This document shows, one piece after another, positions 6,452-13,728 of a stretch of DNA of 15,823 bases (positions are counted from its first letter, which is position 1; each line of letters begins with the position of its first letter). The stretch lies in the NCBI GenBank assembly GCA_049601975.1, contig JBMYRC010000100.1, forward strand, positions 1-15,823, in the 5' to 3' direction. This stretch comes from UBA6544 sp049601975 (lineage in GTDB: Bacteria > Pseudomonadota > Alphaproteobacteria > UBA8366). Below the pieces are notes generated by a model. The model saw nothing but the letters and a program-made list of their open reading frames with translations. It had not been told where the DNA came from and made no database searches. Both the position numbers and the translations under genes were made by a program.

Positions 6452-7693
6452 ATGAAATTCGGTATTTTCTACGAACACCAACTGCCCAAGCCTTGGGTAG
6501 AGCAAAGCGAATACCAGCTGATGCAGGATTCCTTGGCGCAGATCGAATTGGCCGATCAATTGGGCTACGACTATGCGTGGGAAGTAGAGCATCATTTTCT
6601 TGAAGAATATTCGCATTCCTCGGCACCGGAAGTCTTCTTGGGCGCGGCGAGCCAGCGGACCAAGAATATCCGTCTTGGCCACGGAGTCATTCAGATCACA
6701 ACGAACCAACCACACCGTGTCGCTGAACGTGTCGCGACGCTCGATTTGTTGTCGGGCGGGCGGGTCGAACTCGGTCTCGGCGAAGGTGGCGGACCGGCGG
6801 AGTTGCATCCCTTCGGGACGCAGGTGCGCTCGAAGCGGGAGCGTTGGTTGGAAGCTGTTGAAGCGATTATTCCGATGTTCACTTCCACCAATTGGGAATA
6901 TCACGGTGAATTCTATGATTTCCCGGCGCGCAACGTGATCCCGAAGCCGTATCAAAAACCGCATCCGCCGCTTTGGGTCGCGTGTTCCAACATTCAGACC
7001 ATCGGACAAGCCGGCCAATGGGGCATGGGGGCGCTCGGCTTTACCTTCATCTCGCCGGAAGCGGCGAAGGCCTGGGTGCATCGCTACTACAATAATTTAC
7101 TGCACCACCCGTTCCGCCTCGCGGAATATCCGGCGAACCCGAACATTGCCATGGTCTCCGGCTTCATGTGCGCCGAGACCGATGAGGAAGCGCGTGAGAA
7201 GGCAGCCGGTTGGACGTTCTTTATCTTCGCGCTTTCGCGTTATGGGCGCAAAGGCATCGATGCGCCGGGAGAGAGCGATCTCTGGGCGGAATACCAGTTG
7301 TGGCGCGATAGCGATAAGGCCAAGGAAGCCGTCGACAACGCGCTGGTGGGCTCGCCGGAGACGATCCGTGAAAAACTCTGGCAGTTCCAGAAATCCCATG
7401 TAGATCAAGTCATCTTGCTGAACCAGGCAGGCAAGACCAGCCACAAGGATATCTGCGAGAGCCTGGAAATGTTCGCGAAGGAAGTTATGCCGGAGTTCAC
7501 GGCGGAAGAACCCGCGCACCAAGCATGGAAGCAGGATGTCCTCGATGGTAAGATTGCGCTCGAGGATTTGGATACGCAGCCCTATGATTTGTACAGCCAC
7601 CAGAACGAAGACATTATCCGCATGTCACCGGAAGAGCTGAAGGCGATGATGGCCGCGAAAGAGGCCGAGCGCGCGGCGGCGGGCGACGACTAG
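6452..7693 (+). CDS. Luciferase-like (LLM) flavin-dependent monooxygenase
   Basis: A 413-residue TIM-barrel flavin enzyme of the bacterial-luciferase/SsuD superfamily. Typical landmarks are the opening strand MKFGIFYE, the EVEHHFLEEY segment (44-53) where family members place flavin and substrate contacts, the RTKNIRLGHGV strand (69-79), and the block RVAERVATLDLLSGGR (89-104) followed by ELGLGEGGG. AGAGGA (6438-6443) stands eight bases before the ATG. The protein is longer than the 330-360 residues common in the family; the last 60 or so residues are acidic and end in an alanine- and glutamate-rich tail. Such enzymes use FMNH2 supplied by a separate reductase, or F420; neither a reductase nor F420 genes are seen here. 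In this setting it could desulfonate or oxygenate a transported compound, but the substrate cannot be read from sequence. Confidence 0.9.
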   Translation: MKFGIFYEHQLPKPWVEQSEYQLMQDSLAQIELADQLGYDYAWEVEHHFLEEYSHSSAPEVFLGAASQRTKNIRLGHGVIQITTNQPHRVAERVATLDLLSGGRVELGLGEGGGPAELHPFGTQVRSKRERWLEAVEAIIPMFTSTNWEYHGEFYDFPARNVIPKPYQKPHPPLWVACSNIQTIGQAGQWGMGALGFTFISPEAAKAWVHRYYNNLLHHPFRLAEYPANPNIAMVSGFMCAETDEEAREKAAGWTFFIFALSRYGRKGIDAPGESDLWAEYQLWRDSDKAKEAVDNALVGSPETIREKLWQFQKSHVDQVILLNQAGKTSHKDICESLEMFAKEVMPEFTAEEPAHQAWKQDVLDGKIALEDLDTQPYDLYSHQNEDIIRMSPEELKAMMAAKEAERAAAGDD

Positions 7694-7699
7694 GTCGGG

Positions 7700-8458
7700 T
7701 CACTCGTAGTTCGGTTTCCGTTTTTCCAGGAACGCCGCGACCCCTTCCTTGAAGTGCGGGCTCTCGCGGACGATATCGCCCAACTCCTGGTCAAGTCCCT
7801 CTTGCGTGAGGGCGTGCTCGGCGATTTCGGTGCTGATCTTGCGCTTTACCGCTTGGACGGCGGACGGACTGTTGGCGGCAATGGTCTCCGCCATGTTCAC
7901 AGCCCAGTCCATCAACTGGTCGCTAGGCATAACTTCGTTCACAAGATCGATGCGGGCGGCCTCTTCGGCATCGATCAAATTTCCGCCGAGCAATAACTTC
8001 ATTGCATGCACATAGCCGATTTGACGGACCAGCTTCACCGTCGCGCCGCCGAAGGGATAGATCGACAGACGCACTTCCGGCAGGCCGAAACGGGCATGGG
8101 TCGCCGCAACGCGAATATCGGATGCCAGCATCAACTCAACACCACCGGCGACGCAATCGCCGTTGACCGCCGCGATGATGGGTTTCGGAAACATCTGCGT
8201 CTTTAGGAGTGACCGGTTTACCGTCTCCGCGAGTTCAGGCGTGGCCGTCAAATCGCCACTAACATCAGCGCCCGCACAGAACCCCTTGTCGCCGACGCCG
8301 GTGATTACGATGCACCGATGGTCCGAGCGCGCGAGGTCGTCCCAGAGGTCGGCCAGTTCCGCCATCATGGCCCGCGTCATCGCATTACGCCGGGCCTCAT
8401 TCACCAGAGTGATGACCGCAATATGTTTTCCGTGATCTTCAACGCGCAATTCCGCCAT
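7700..8458 (-). CDS. Enoyl-CoA hydratase/isomerase (crotonase) family protein
   Basis: A 252-residue crotonase-fold enzyme acting on acyl-CoA thioesters. The first oxyanion-hole segment is GFCAGADV (59-66) and the second is VNGDCVAGGVEL (98-109). Both acidic residues of the classical hydratase are present: E108 in GGVEL and E128 in LPEVRL. This supports hydratase or related lyase chemistry rather than an inactive homologue. It is transcribed against the monooxygenase gene, with only six bases between the two stops, and no terminator hairpin is seen there. The ATG at 8458 is preceded by a weak purine-rich stretch only. It is separated from the MetE-like gene upstream by the PAS_5 pseudogene, so it is probably transcribed alone. 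Role in CoA-linked breakdown of a short acid is an inference. Confidence 0.9.
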   Translation of the reverse strand: MAELRVEDHGKHIAVITLVNEARRNAMTRAMMAELADLWDDLARSDHRCIVITGVGDKGFCAGADVSGDLTATPELAETVNRSLLKTQMFPKPIIAAVNGDCVAGGVELMLASDIRVAATHARFGLPEVRLSIYPFGGATVKLVRQIGYVHAMKLLLGGNLIDAEEAARIDLVNEVMPSDQLMDWAVNMAETIAANSPSAVQAVKRKISTEIAEHALTQEGLDQELGDIVRESPHFKEGVAAFLEKRKPNYE

Positions 8459-8561
8459 CTTCGGTGCCCTACTTCGGTTTATCAGAGTGGATTATTCAAG
8501 TTAGGTTTCTGGCGAACCGTGGGAAGGAAATCGCTTGTGTTAATCTTTCGTTAAGACGGGT

Positions 8562-8575
8562 TATGAGACCTCATA
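8562..8575. promoter_or_regulatory. Short inverted repeat upstream of the hydratase and PAS_5 remnant
   Basis: TATGAG (8562-8567) and CTCATA (8570-8575) form a perfect 6+2+6 palindrome between the divergent hydratase gene and PAS_5 pseudogene. It could be an operator half-site pair, but an inverted repeat this short can occur by chance. Apart from this, nothing recognisable is seen in 8459-8637. Confidence 0.3.
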
Positions 8576-8637
8576 CGTCACTCGAACGGCTCCGGCGATA
8601 AAACAAAAAAATAATAAGTGCAGGACCATATCCCAGG

Positions 8638-9083
8638 ATGGATTATACGTTACCCAATGATTGCGATGTATTGATTACGGAAATCACCTCGTATTGGTCC
8701 TCCCTTCGCGAAGACGCCCGACTGCCCGATCGTACGCAGCTTGATCCGGTCTAATTTCCAAAACACCTCCCAGGTGTAGCATTAATGGACGTCTCACATA
8801 ATCCGTGGCGTTTCCGATTTCGACTGTTAGGCGAGTAAATCGTGCTTCATCATGGTTCGAATTTGGTCGGTCGGTGGATGGACGTGGCATTTCCCCACTT
8901 TGATAAAACCAAAACTAAAACCGATATGATCGAGACCATCGAAATCGGCCAGCCTTTGTGTCGCAAAGGACGACCGTTGATGACCTATGAGAAATCCTTC
9001 ATTGAAATTGAGCGGGTAATGCTGCCGTTTCGCAACGGGGGGAATTGGCGGAAATGATGCTTATCTTCTCGATTTTCCGCTAA
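8638..9083 (+). pseudogene. PAS_5-domain protein, broken by two stops and a frameshift
   Basis: Reading from the ATG at 8638 in one frame, and through two TAA stops (8752-8754 and 8836-8838), gives a continuous match to the pattern of alphaproteobacterial PAS_5 proteins: EITSYWSSLREDARLPDR, then FPKHLPGVALMDV, then PWRFRFRLLGE, then NLVGRWMDVAFPHFD, then GRPLMTYEKSFIEIERVMLPF. The frame then ends at 9055-9057. Restoring one G to the six-G run at 9037-9042 gives RNGGELAEMMLIFSIFR and a stop at 9081-9083, which fits the usual C-terminal strand. The repaired product would be about 148 residues, close to the family's normal size. The second stop could be CAA to TAA. PAS_5 proteins are usually small sensory or signalling proteins of unknown ligand. 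Identification rests on recalled family pattern; coordinates of the lesions are read directly. Confidence 0.75.
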
Positions 9084-9096
9084 GTCGGAACACTCC

Positions 9097-10254
9097 TTAG
9101 AACAAGCGCGCGCTCGCCAACTCCGCGCCCTCTTTCATTGCCCGTAGTTTTGCCCAAACAATGTCAGCGGTAACGCGGCCCATGCCAGCCGAGGTGTCGA
9201 AACCGCAATCCGTTCCGGCCAAAACTCTGGTGGGATCGCCAACCATCTCAGCGGCGCGTTCCAGGCGGTCAGCGACGACTTCCGGATGCTCGACGAAGTT
9301 GGTTAATGTATCAATGACGCCGACGACGAGTGATTGGTCGGCGCCAAGCGGGGCATCGCGGAAGAGCTTTATTTCGTGCTGATGGCGCGGATTGGCGAAC
9401 GGCAATAGGAATGCACCGACATCGGCTTCCAAGATCGCGGGCAGGATATCCCGCAGCGGCACGTCCTTATCGTGTGGCGATTCGTAGTTACCCCAGCAAA
9501 CATGTAGGCGTACCCGTTCGCGGGGCACATTGCGGAGTGCCGAATTGATCCGCGCGATGACCCGTTCGACGAATTGCACGAAGTCGCCGACGGGCCGGTC
9601 CGCATAGGATAGATGGCGTTCCAAGGCGAGGTCCGGCGCGTCGATTTGCAGCAGATAGCCATGCCGGTGAGCTGCCTCGTATTCGATCCGTAAAGCTTCC
9701 GCCAAGGCGTCGAGATAATCGTCATCGCTCGGGTAATGATCGTTCTTCATCGCGGCGGTGACGATACCGGGCGAGGGAGCTGTCATGAAGGCGTCGGTGA
9801 AATTGCCGCCGACCTCCCGCAAGGCATCGGCAAAGGTGGAGAGTTCTGCTTCGTTGGCGTCCGTATCCGCATAGGTGACAGGCCCGGTCGCCATCGGTGG
9901 TGTGAAATTGCTCACCGACGCGCTGTTTGCAATTTGCCGGCGGCGCAGATCGGCGTATTCCGGATATGAGGCCAGTTCGTCCCCGTGTGGGCGTTTCCAT
10001 TTGCCGGAAAACCCGGTCATCCGGCGCTGCACATACAGGAAGAACGCCTCGCGCAGTTGTTCGCCGTCGCTGGGGATGTCGACGCCCGCTTCGCGCTGGC
10101 GCTCCACTACCCAACGGGTCGCGGCTTCGCCTTCGTGGACGAGTGCTGCCTCGTCGATTTTGGCACCTCCGGCGCGGGCAGCATAGAGTTCGACCAACTT
10201 TGCCGGGCGCGGCAGACTGCCCGCGTGGGTCGTGAGAATGCGTTTTTCCGCCAT
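9097..10254 (-). CDS. MetE-like cobalamin-independent methyltransferase domain protein
   Basis: A 385-residue protein corresponding only to the C-terminal catalytic half of cobalamin-independent methionine synthase (MetE is about 750 residues). It opens with RILTTHAGSLPRP, typical of this short group. Candidate zinc ligands are H251 and C253 in LHVCWGNYES, E294 in HQHEIKLF and C350 in AGTDCGFD, the same H-C-E-C order as in MetE, so a zinc-activated thiol substrate is likely. Short relatives include core-MetE proteins and epoxyalkane:coenzyme M transferase, so the reaction could be methyl or other alkyl transfer to a thiol, not necessarily methionine synthesis. A strong GGAAGGGAG-like site precedes the ATG on the minus strand. 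It diverges from the CMD/dioxygenase operon across 115 bases, which suggests shared control. Confidence 0.88.
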   Translation of the reverse strand: MAEKRILTTHAGSLPRPAKLVELYAARAGGAKIDEAALVHEGEAATRWVVERQREAGVDIPSDGEQLREAFFLYVQRRMTGFSGKWKRPHGDELASYPEYADLRRRQIANSASVSNFTPPMATGPVTYADTDANEAELSTFADALREVGGNFTDAFMTAPSPGIVTAAMKNDHYPSDDDYLDALAEALRIEYEAAHRHGYLLQIDAPDLALERHLSYADRPVGDFVQFVERVIARINSALRNVPRERVRLHVCWGNYESPHDKDVPLRDILPAILEADVGAFLLPFANPRHQHEIKLFRDAPLGADQSLVVGVIDTLTNFVEHPEVVADRLERAAEMVGDPTRVLAGTDCGFDTSAGMGRVTADIVWAKLRAMKEGAELASARLF

Positions 10255-10369
10255 GTTTCGCTCCCTTCCGACTTTCGAATTGACGTGGCGCGCGCCTGCG
10301 GGGCGGCAATGTGGCCAGGCGATCTATATTGATTGTCAGGATACTTTAAACCGAAAAGGAAACGTCATC

Positions 10370-10672
10370 ATGGCTAAAAAAACCGCTTACGAAATTGTAC
10401 CTCAACTCGGTAAATTGCGCGACGAAGTGCTATTCGGTGATGTATGGGAGCAACCAGAACTTTCCAAGCGCGATCGCAGTCTCGTCACTATTTCCGTTCT
10501 GACAGCGCTTTATCGCACCGACGAGCTGCGCGGCCACATGAAACGTGCGCTCGACAACGGCGTCACCCAAGACGAGATTCGCGGCATGATCACGCATCTG
10601 GCGTTCTATGCGGGCTGGCCGACGGCAGTTAACGCGGGCCGGATCGCGGTCGAGGTGTTCGAGGACGATTGA
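10370..10672 (+). CDS. CMD-family small protein, copy 1
   Basis: A 100-residue all-helical protein of the carboxymuconolactone decarboxylase (CMD) family. Diagnostic stretches are GDVWEQPELSKRDRSLVTIS (23-42), ELRGHMKRALDNGVTQDEIR (52-71) and HLAFYAGWPTAVNA (76-89). There is no cysteine at all, so AhpD-type CxxC peroxidase chemistry is excluded and the protein belongs with the PcaC-like branch. AAGGA (10356-10360) lies nine bases upstream of the ATG. A nearly identical copy follows 17 bases later and a TauD-type dioxygenase after that, forming an apparent three-gene operon. PcaC decarboxylates gamma-carboxymuconolactone, but no other beta-ketoadipate genes are visible, so a decarboxylase or isomerase step on another product is as likely. 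Confidence 0.9.
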   Translation: MAKKTAYEIVPQLGKLRDEVLFGDVWEQPELSKRDRSLVTISVLTALYRTDELRGHMKRALDNGVTQDEIRGMITHLAFYAGWPTAVNAGRIAVEVFEDD

Positions 10673-10689
10673 CCCGGAGGGACCGCACG

Positions 10690-10992
10690 ATGGCACCGAA
10701 GACCGCTTATGAGATGGTCCCCGAGTTGGGCCGCCTGAAGGACGATGTCGCCTATGGCGATGTCTGGGAGCAGCCGGAACTCAGCAAGCGGGATCGTAGT
10801 TTGATCACCATATCGGCCTTGATCGCACTTTATCGGACGCCCGAGTTGCGAGGACATATTAAGCGGGCGCTCGGCAATGGCGTAACGCAAGATGAGATCC
10901 GGGGGGTGATCGCCCATCTGGCTTTCTATGCTGGATGGCCCACGGCGGTGAATGCCGGCCGGCTCGCCGCTGAAATCTTCGAGGAGGATTGA
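10690..10992 (+). CDS. CMD-family small protein, copy 2
   Basis: A 100-residue tandem paralogue of the preceding protein. Counting position by position, 80 of 100 residues are identical with no gaps, and most changes are conservative. Exceptions include K3P, D51P and D62G. Like copy 1 it has no cysteine and keeps GDVWEQPELSKRDRSL, the ELRGH histidine and HLAFYAGWPTAVNAGR. GGAGG (10676-10680) is nine bases before the ATG. The stop is followed seven bases later by the dioxygenase start, and the GAGGAGGA that serves as that gene's binding site lies inside this gene's final codons. CMD proteins usually form homo-trimers or hexamers, so the two copies may assemble together (inference). Confidence 0.9.
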   Translation: MAPKTAYEMVPELGRLKDDVAYGDVWEQPELSKRDRSLITISALIALYRTPELRGHIKRALGNGVTQDEIRGVIAHLAFYAGWPTAVNAGRLAAEIFEED

Positions 10993-10999
10993 AACGGCC

Positions 11000-11842
11000 A
11001 TGAGCGACTATCGATATATCGACGTGCACCCTATCGCCGGGGCGATCGGGGCGGAGGTGCGCGGCGTCGATTTGAAATCTGTGGAGACGGCGGCGTGGGA
11101 TGAAATCCGCGCCGCCTTCCACGACCGGTTGGTGTTGTTTTTTCCCGGGCAAGATTTGAACGCACCGGAAATGGCGGTCGCGGGGGCACACTTCGGTGAA
11201 CTCGCTTACTACCCTTTTATAGAAGGGTTGGAGGAGGAGCCTTACGTCATTCCGCTGATCAAAGAGGCAAGCGAGCGAAAGAATTTCGGCGAAGGCTGGC
11301 ATTCGGACACCACATATACGGAACGCCCGCCAATGGCGACCGGCCTCTATTCCATCGAGGTACCGGAAGTGGGTGGTGATACCATGTTCGCGAACATGTA
11401 TCTTGCCTATGAGACGTTGTCGGACGGCATGAAGGAAATGCTCGCTCCCTTGCGAGCCGTGAACAGCTCTGCCGCGCGAAAAGATGGTGGGCGTGCGTCA
11501 GGCAACAGCTATCAGAGCGTCAAGCTCATCAAGCACGATGCGGATCTGGAAGGTATTCATCCGGTGGTGCGCACGCATCCGGAGACGGGCCGCAAGGCGC
11601 TGTATGTGAACGCATTGCATACGACCCATTTCGTCAGTTGGACCCGCGAAGAGAGTAAACCGGTTCTTGAGTATCTATATCGTCATAAGAGCCGCCCGGA
11701 ATTCACCTGCCGATATTCCTGGGCGCCGAACACATTTGCGATTTGGGACAACCGGGCGGCACAGCATTTTGCGCTGAACGACTACCACGGCCAACGCCGC
11801 GAGATGCGCCGCTTGTCTATCGCGGGAGAAGTGCCGGCTTAA
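11000..11842 (+). CDS. TauD/TfdA-family Fe(II)/2-oxoglutarate dioxygenase, copy 2
   Basis: A 280-residue non-haem iron dioxygenase. The metal triad is H101 and D103 in GWHSDTTY and H256 in AAQHFALNDYHG. R267 lies 11 residues after H256, as the 2-oxoglutarate arginine does in TauD. The position matching the TauD sulfonate arginine is R271, but the preceding residue is arginine, where copy 1 and TauD have MHR. The stretch VVRTHPETGRKALYVN is shared with copy 1, yet the region after the cupin HxD motif and the loop near residues 158-172 are quite different, so another substrate is likely. ATG 11000 is chosen because GAGGAGGA ends about a dozen bases upstream. The stop codon shares the bases TTAA with the stop of the oppositely transcribed SulP gene. 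Confidence 0.9.
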   Translation: MSDYRYIDVHPIAGAIGAEVRGVDLKSVETAAWDEIRAAFHDRLVLFFPGQDLNAPEMAVAGAHFGELAYYPFIEGLEEEPYVIPLIKEASERKNFGEGWHSDTTYTERPPMATGLYSIEVPEVGGDTMFANMYLAYETLSDGMKEMLAPLRAVNSSAARKDGGRASGNSYQSVKLIKHDADLEGIHPVVRTHPETGRKALYVNALHTTHFVSWTREESKPVLEYLYRHKSRPEFTCRYSWAPNTFAIWDNRAAQHFALNDYHGQRREMRRLSIAGEVPA

Positions 11843-13506
11843 TGCTTGGTCGCCATGATCCCGGTACGGATAGAATAGTCGACCGCCAGGCCGTAATCTG
11901 GATCGTCGTCCATATCCAGTATCAGCTGACCGGCTCTGTTCAAAAGAGCGTGGCAATCCCGAGAGAGATGGCGCAACTGCAAGGCTTTGCCTTCAGCTTC
12001 ATAGCGAGCCGCCAAAGCCTCAATAGCCTGTAGGGCCGATTGATCGACGACCCGGCTGTTGGCGAAATCAACGGTGACGGATGCGGGGTCGGCGGCGGGA
12101 TCGAACAGTTCGGCAAACCCGTCAACCGAACCGAAAAAGAGCGGGCCTTCGATTCTATATATCTTCTCCCCATCCGCCGTGGTTTCTGTATTCGTTTGAA
12201 TTCGGGTCGCATTGTTCCAGGCATAAGCCAAGGCGGAGACGATCACGCCGACGACGACGGCGATGGCTAAATCTGTCATCACAGTGACGACGGTCACCAA
12301 TGCCATCACGAGTGCGTCCGTCAGGGGAATGCGGCGCAGGATCGTCAGGCTTTGCCAGGCGAATGTGCCGATCACGACCATGAACATGACGCCGACGAGG
12401 GCGGCCAAGGGAATCTGTTCGATCAGGCCCGAAGCCACCAAGATGAACGCGAGTAGGAATAAAGCAGCCGCGATGCCGGAAATGCGGGTGCGCCCACCCG
12501 ATTTCACGTTGATCATCGATTGCCCGATCATCGCACAACCACCCATTCCACCGAAAAACCCGGTCACTGTATTCGCGATACCCTGGGCGATGCATTCCTG
12601 GGATGCGCCGCCGCGTTTTTTCGTAATTTCACCGACCAGGTTCAAGGTCAAAAGACTCTCGATCAAACCGATTGCGGCAAGAATGACGGCGTAGGGGAAG
12701 ATGATCGTCAGGGTTTCCCAGGTCAGCGGGACGGTGGGAATTTCGAATTCGGGTAGCCCGCCCTTGATGGAGGCTAGATCGCCGACCCTCGGCACATCGA
12801 TACCGAAAGCGATGACAAGGCCAGCCACGACGAGTATCCCCGCCAGAGGGGCCGGAACGACGGACGTTATCTTCGGCATAATATAGATGATGGCCATGGT
12901 CAGCGCCACGAGACCCAGCATGGTCGCCAGCGGCCAGCCGGTCATCCAGACTTTCTCTCCGCTCAGCGCATCCGCTCCCGGGACTTGAAACTGTGTCAGT
13001 TGAGCCATAAAGATGACAATGGCGAGCCCGTTGACGAATCCCAACATGACCGGATGTGGCACGAGGCGGATGAACTTTCCGAGGCGAAACACGCCGGCAG
13101 CCATTTGCAAGATCCCCATCAGTACGACAGTGGCAAAGAGATACTGCACGCCGTGATCGGCCACCAAGGCTACCATCACAACCGCTAGCGCGCCGGTTGC
13201 GCCCGAAATCATACCGGGCCGCCCGCCGATTACCGCAGTGATTAAGCCAACGATAAAGGCAGCATAAAGTCCGACCAACGGGTGCACACCGGCGACGAAT
13301 GAGAACGCCACCGCTTCGGGCACCAAGGCAAGCGCCACGGTGAGGCCTGAAAGGATCTCGATCTTGAGGAGTGTGGCGGAAAGCTTTCCCCGATTATTGG
13401 GTATGCATGTACGAAGGGAGGCTATAGTGGGCGTGGCGGAGGGAGAAGGTTTCGGCAAAATTGAAATGCTCGGATTGGGACGTTGGGAAAGCGGAGGTGC
13501 ATTCAT
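11839..13506 (-). CDS. SulP-family anion transporter with STAS domain
   Basis: A 555-residue inner-membrane secondary transporter for sulfate, bicarbonate or similar anions. After an unusually long proline- and serine-rich N-terminal tail comes the conserved GLTVALALVPEAVAFSFVAG segment, then about ten or more transmembrane helices including GGRPGMISGATGALAV, the FGGMGGCAMIGQSMINVKSG block and GGRTRISGI. The C-terminal STAS domain begins near residue 455, with VDFANSRVVDQSALQAI from about 480. ATG 13506 is preferred; an in-frame TTG at 13524 would add six residues, and neither has a good ribosome binding site. The predicted promoter would start transcripts about 20 bases before the ATG. It may import sulfate or bicarbonate, or act with TauE/SafE in oxyanion balance; direction and substrate are not readable from sequence. 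Confidence 0.92.
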   Translation of the reverse strand: MNAPPLSQRPNPSISILPKPSPSATPTIASLRTCIPNNRGKLSATLLKIEILSGLTVALALVPEAVAFSFVAGVHPLVGLYAAFIVGLITAVIGGRPGMISGATGALAVVMVALVADHGVQYLFATVVLMGILQMAAGVFRLGKFIRLVPHPVMLGFVNGLAIVIFMAQLTQFQVPGADALSGEKVWMTGWPLATMLGLVALTMAIIYIMPKITSVVPAPLAGILVVAGLVIAFGIDVPRVGDLASIKGGLPEFEIPTVPLTWETLTIIFPYAVILAAIGLIESLLTLNLVGEITKKRGGASQECIAQGIANTVTGFFGGMGGCAMIGQSMINVKSGGRTRISGIAAALFLLAFILVASGLIEQIPLAALVGVMFMVVIGTFAWQSLTILRRIPLTDALVMALVTVVTVMTDLAIAVVVGVIVSALAYAWNNATRIQTNTETTADGEKIYRIEGPLFFGSVDGFAELFDPAADPASVTVDFANSRVVDQSALQAIEALAARYEAEGKALQLRHLSRDCHALLNRAGQLILDMDDDPDYGLAVDYSIRTGIMATKH

Positions 13507-13532
13507 ATAGGAATTGTATTGCAATGCACGGT

Positions 13533-13557
13533 AATTATGTTGCGTCGCAACATAATT
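13533..13557. promoter_or_regulatory. Perfect 25-base palindrome, candidate operator
   Basis: The arm AATTATGTTGCG (13533-13544) and its exact reverse complement CGCAACATAATT (13546-13557) flank a single T at 13545. A 12-base perfect arm pair is far above chance for a 25-base site. It lies in the divergent space between SulP and the broken hydrolase, inside the predicted SulP promoter between and across the -10 element. This is a typical place for a dimeric repressor. Which regulator family binds it is unknown: the outer TATGTT...AACATA resembles Zur-type boxes, but the GCG-T-CGC core does not. Confidence 0.7.
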
Positions 13558-13562
13558 GTTAA
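13534..13562 (-). promoter_or_regulatory. Predicted sigma-70-type promoter for SulP
   Basis: On the minus strand, TTAACA (13557-13562, one mismatch to TTGACA) and CATAAT (13534-13539, one mismatch to TATAAT) are separated by exactly 17 bases. The expected start point near 13527 leaves about 20 bases before ATG 13506. The element coincides almost exactly with the palindrome, which supports both calls. Confidence 0.55.
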
Positions 13563-13728
13563 ATGTTTCCGAAACCTTACGTGATGGGAGAAATTCCGGC
13601 GATCAACTGCGCTAGCTCACCCTTGATCCCAAATATACTAATCGCAATTCATAAGTGTGATGCTTGCGCCGAGCCGTGTGGCTCACATGACGGAAGCGCT
13701 TAGAATTCTCTCGGAAAAGGGGATGGAG

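Noticed and set aside
9722..10309. A 195-codon minus-strand frame overlapping the MetE-like gene.
   Set aside because: Its product is arginine- and proline-rich, typical of an out-of-frame reading of a real gene; the MetE-like frame has clear motifs.
10280..10310. TTGACG near 10280 as a -35 box for the CMD operon.
   Set aside because: No acceptable -10 hexamer is found 16-18 bases downstream.
13507..13524. TTG start for SulP at 13524.
   Set aside because: It adds six residues without support; the ATG at 13506 fits the predicted promoter better. Not fully excluded, as neither has a good ribosome binding site.
13634..13639. TATACT as a -10 box for the hydrolase gene.
   Set aside because: No TTGACA-like element lies 16-18 bases upstream, so it is not supported.
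13657..13728. GTG/ATG starts at 13657/13660 for the hydrolase.
   Set aside because: The added residues do not resemble the family start, and AAGGGG is well placed for the ATG at 13729.
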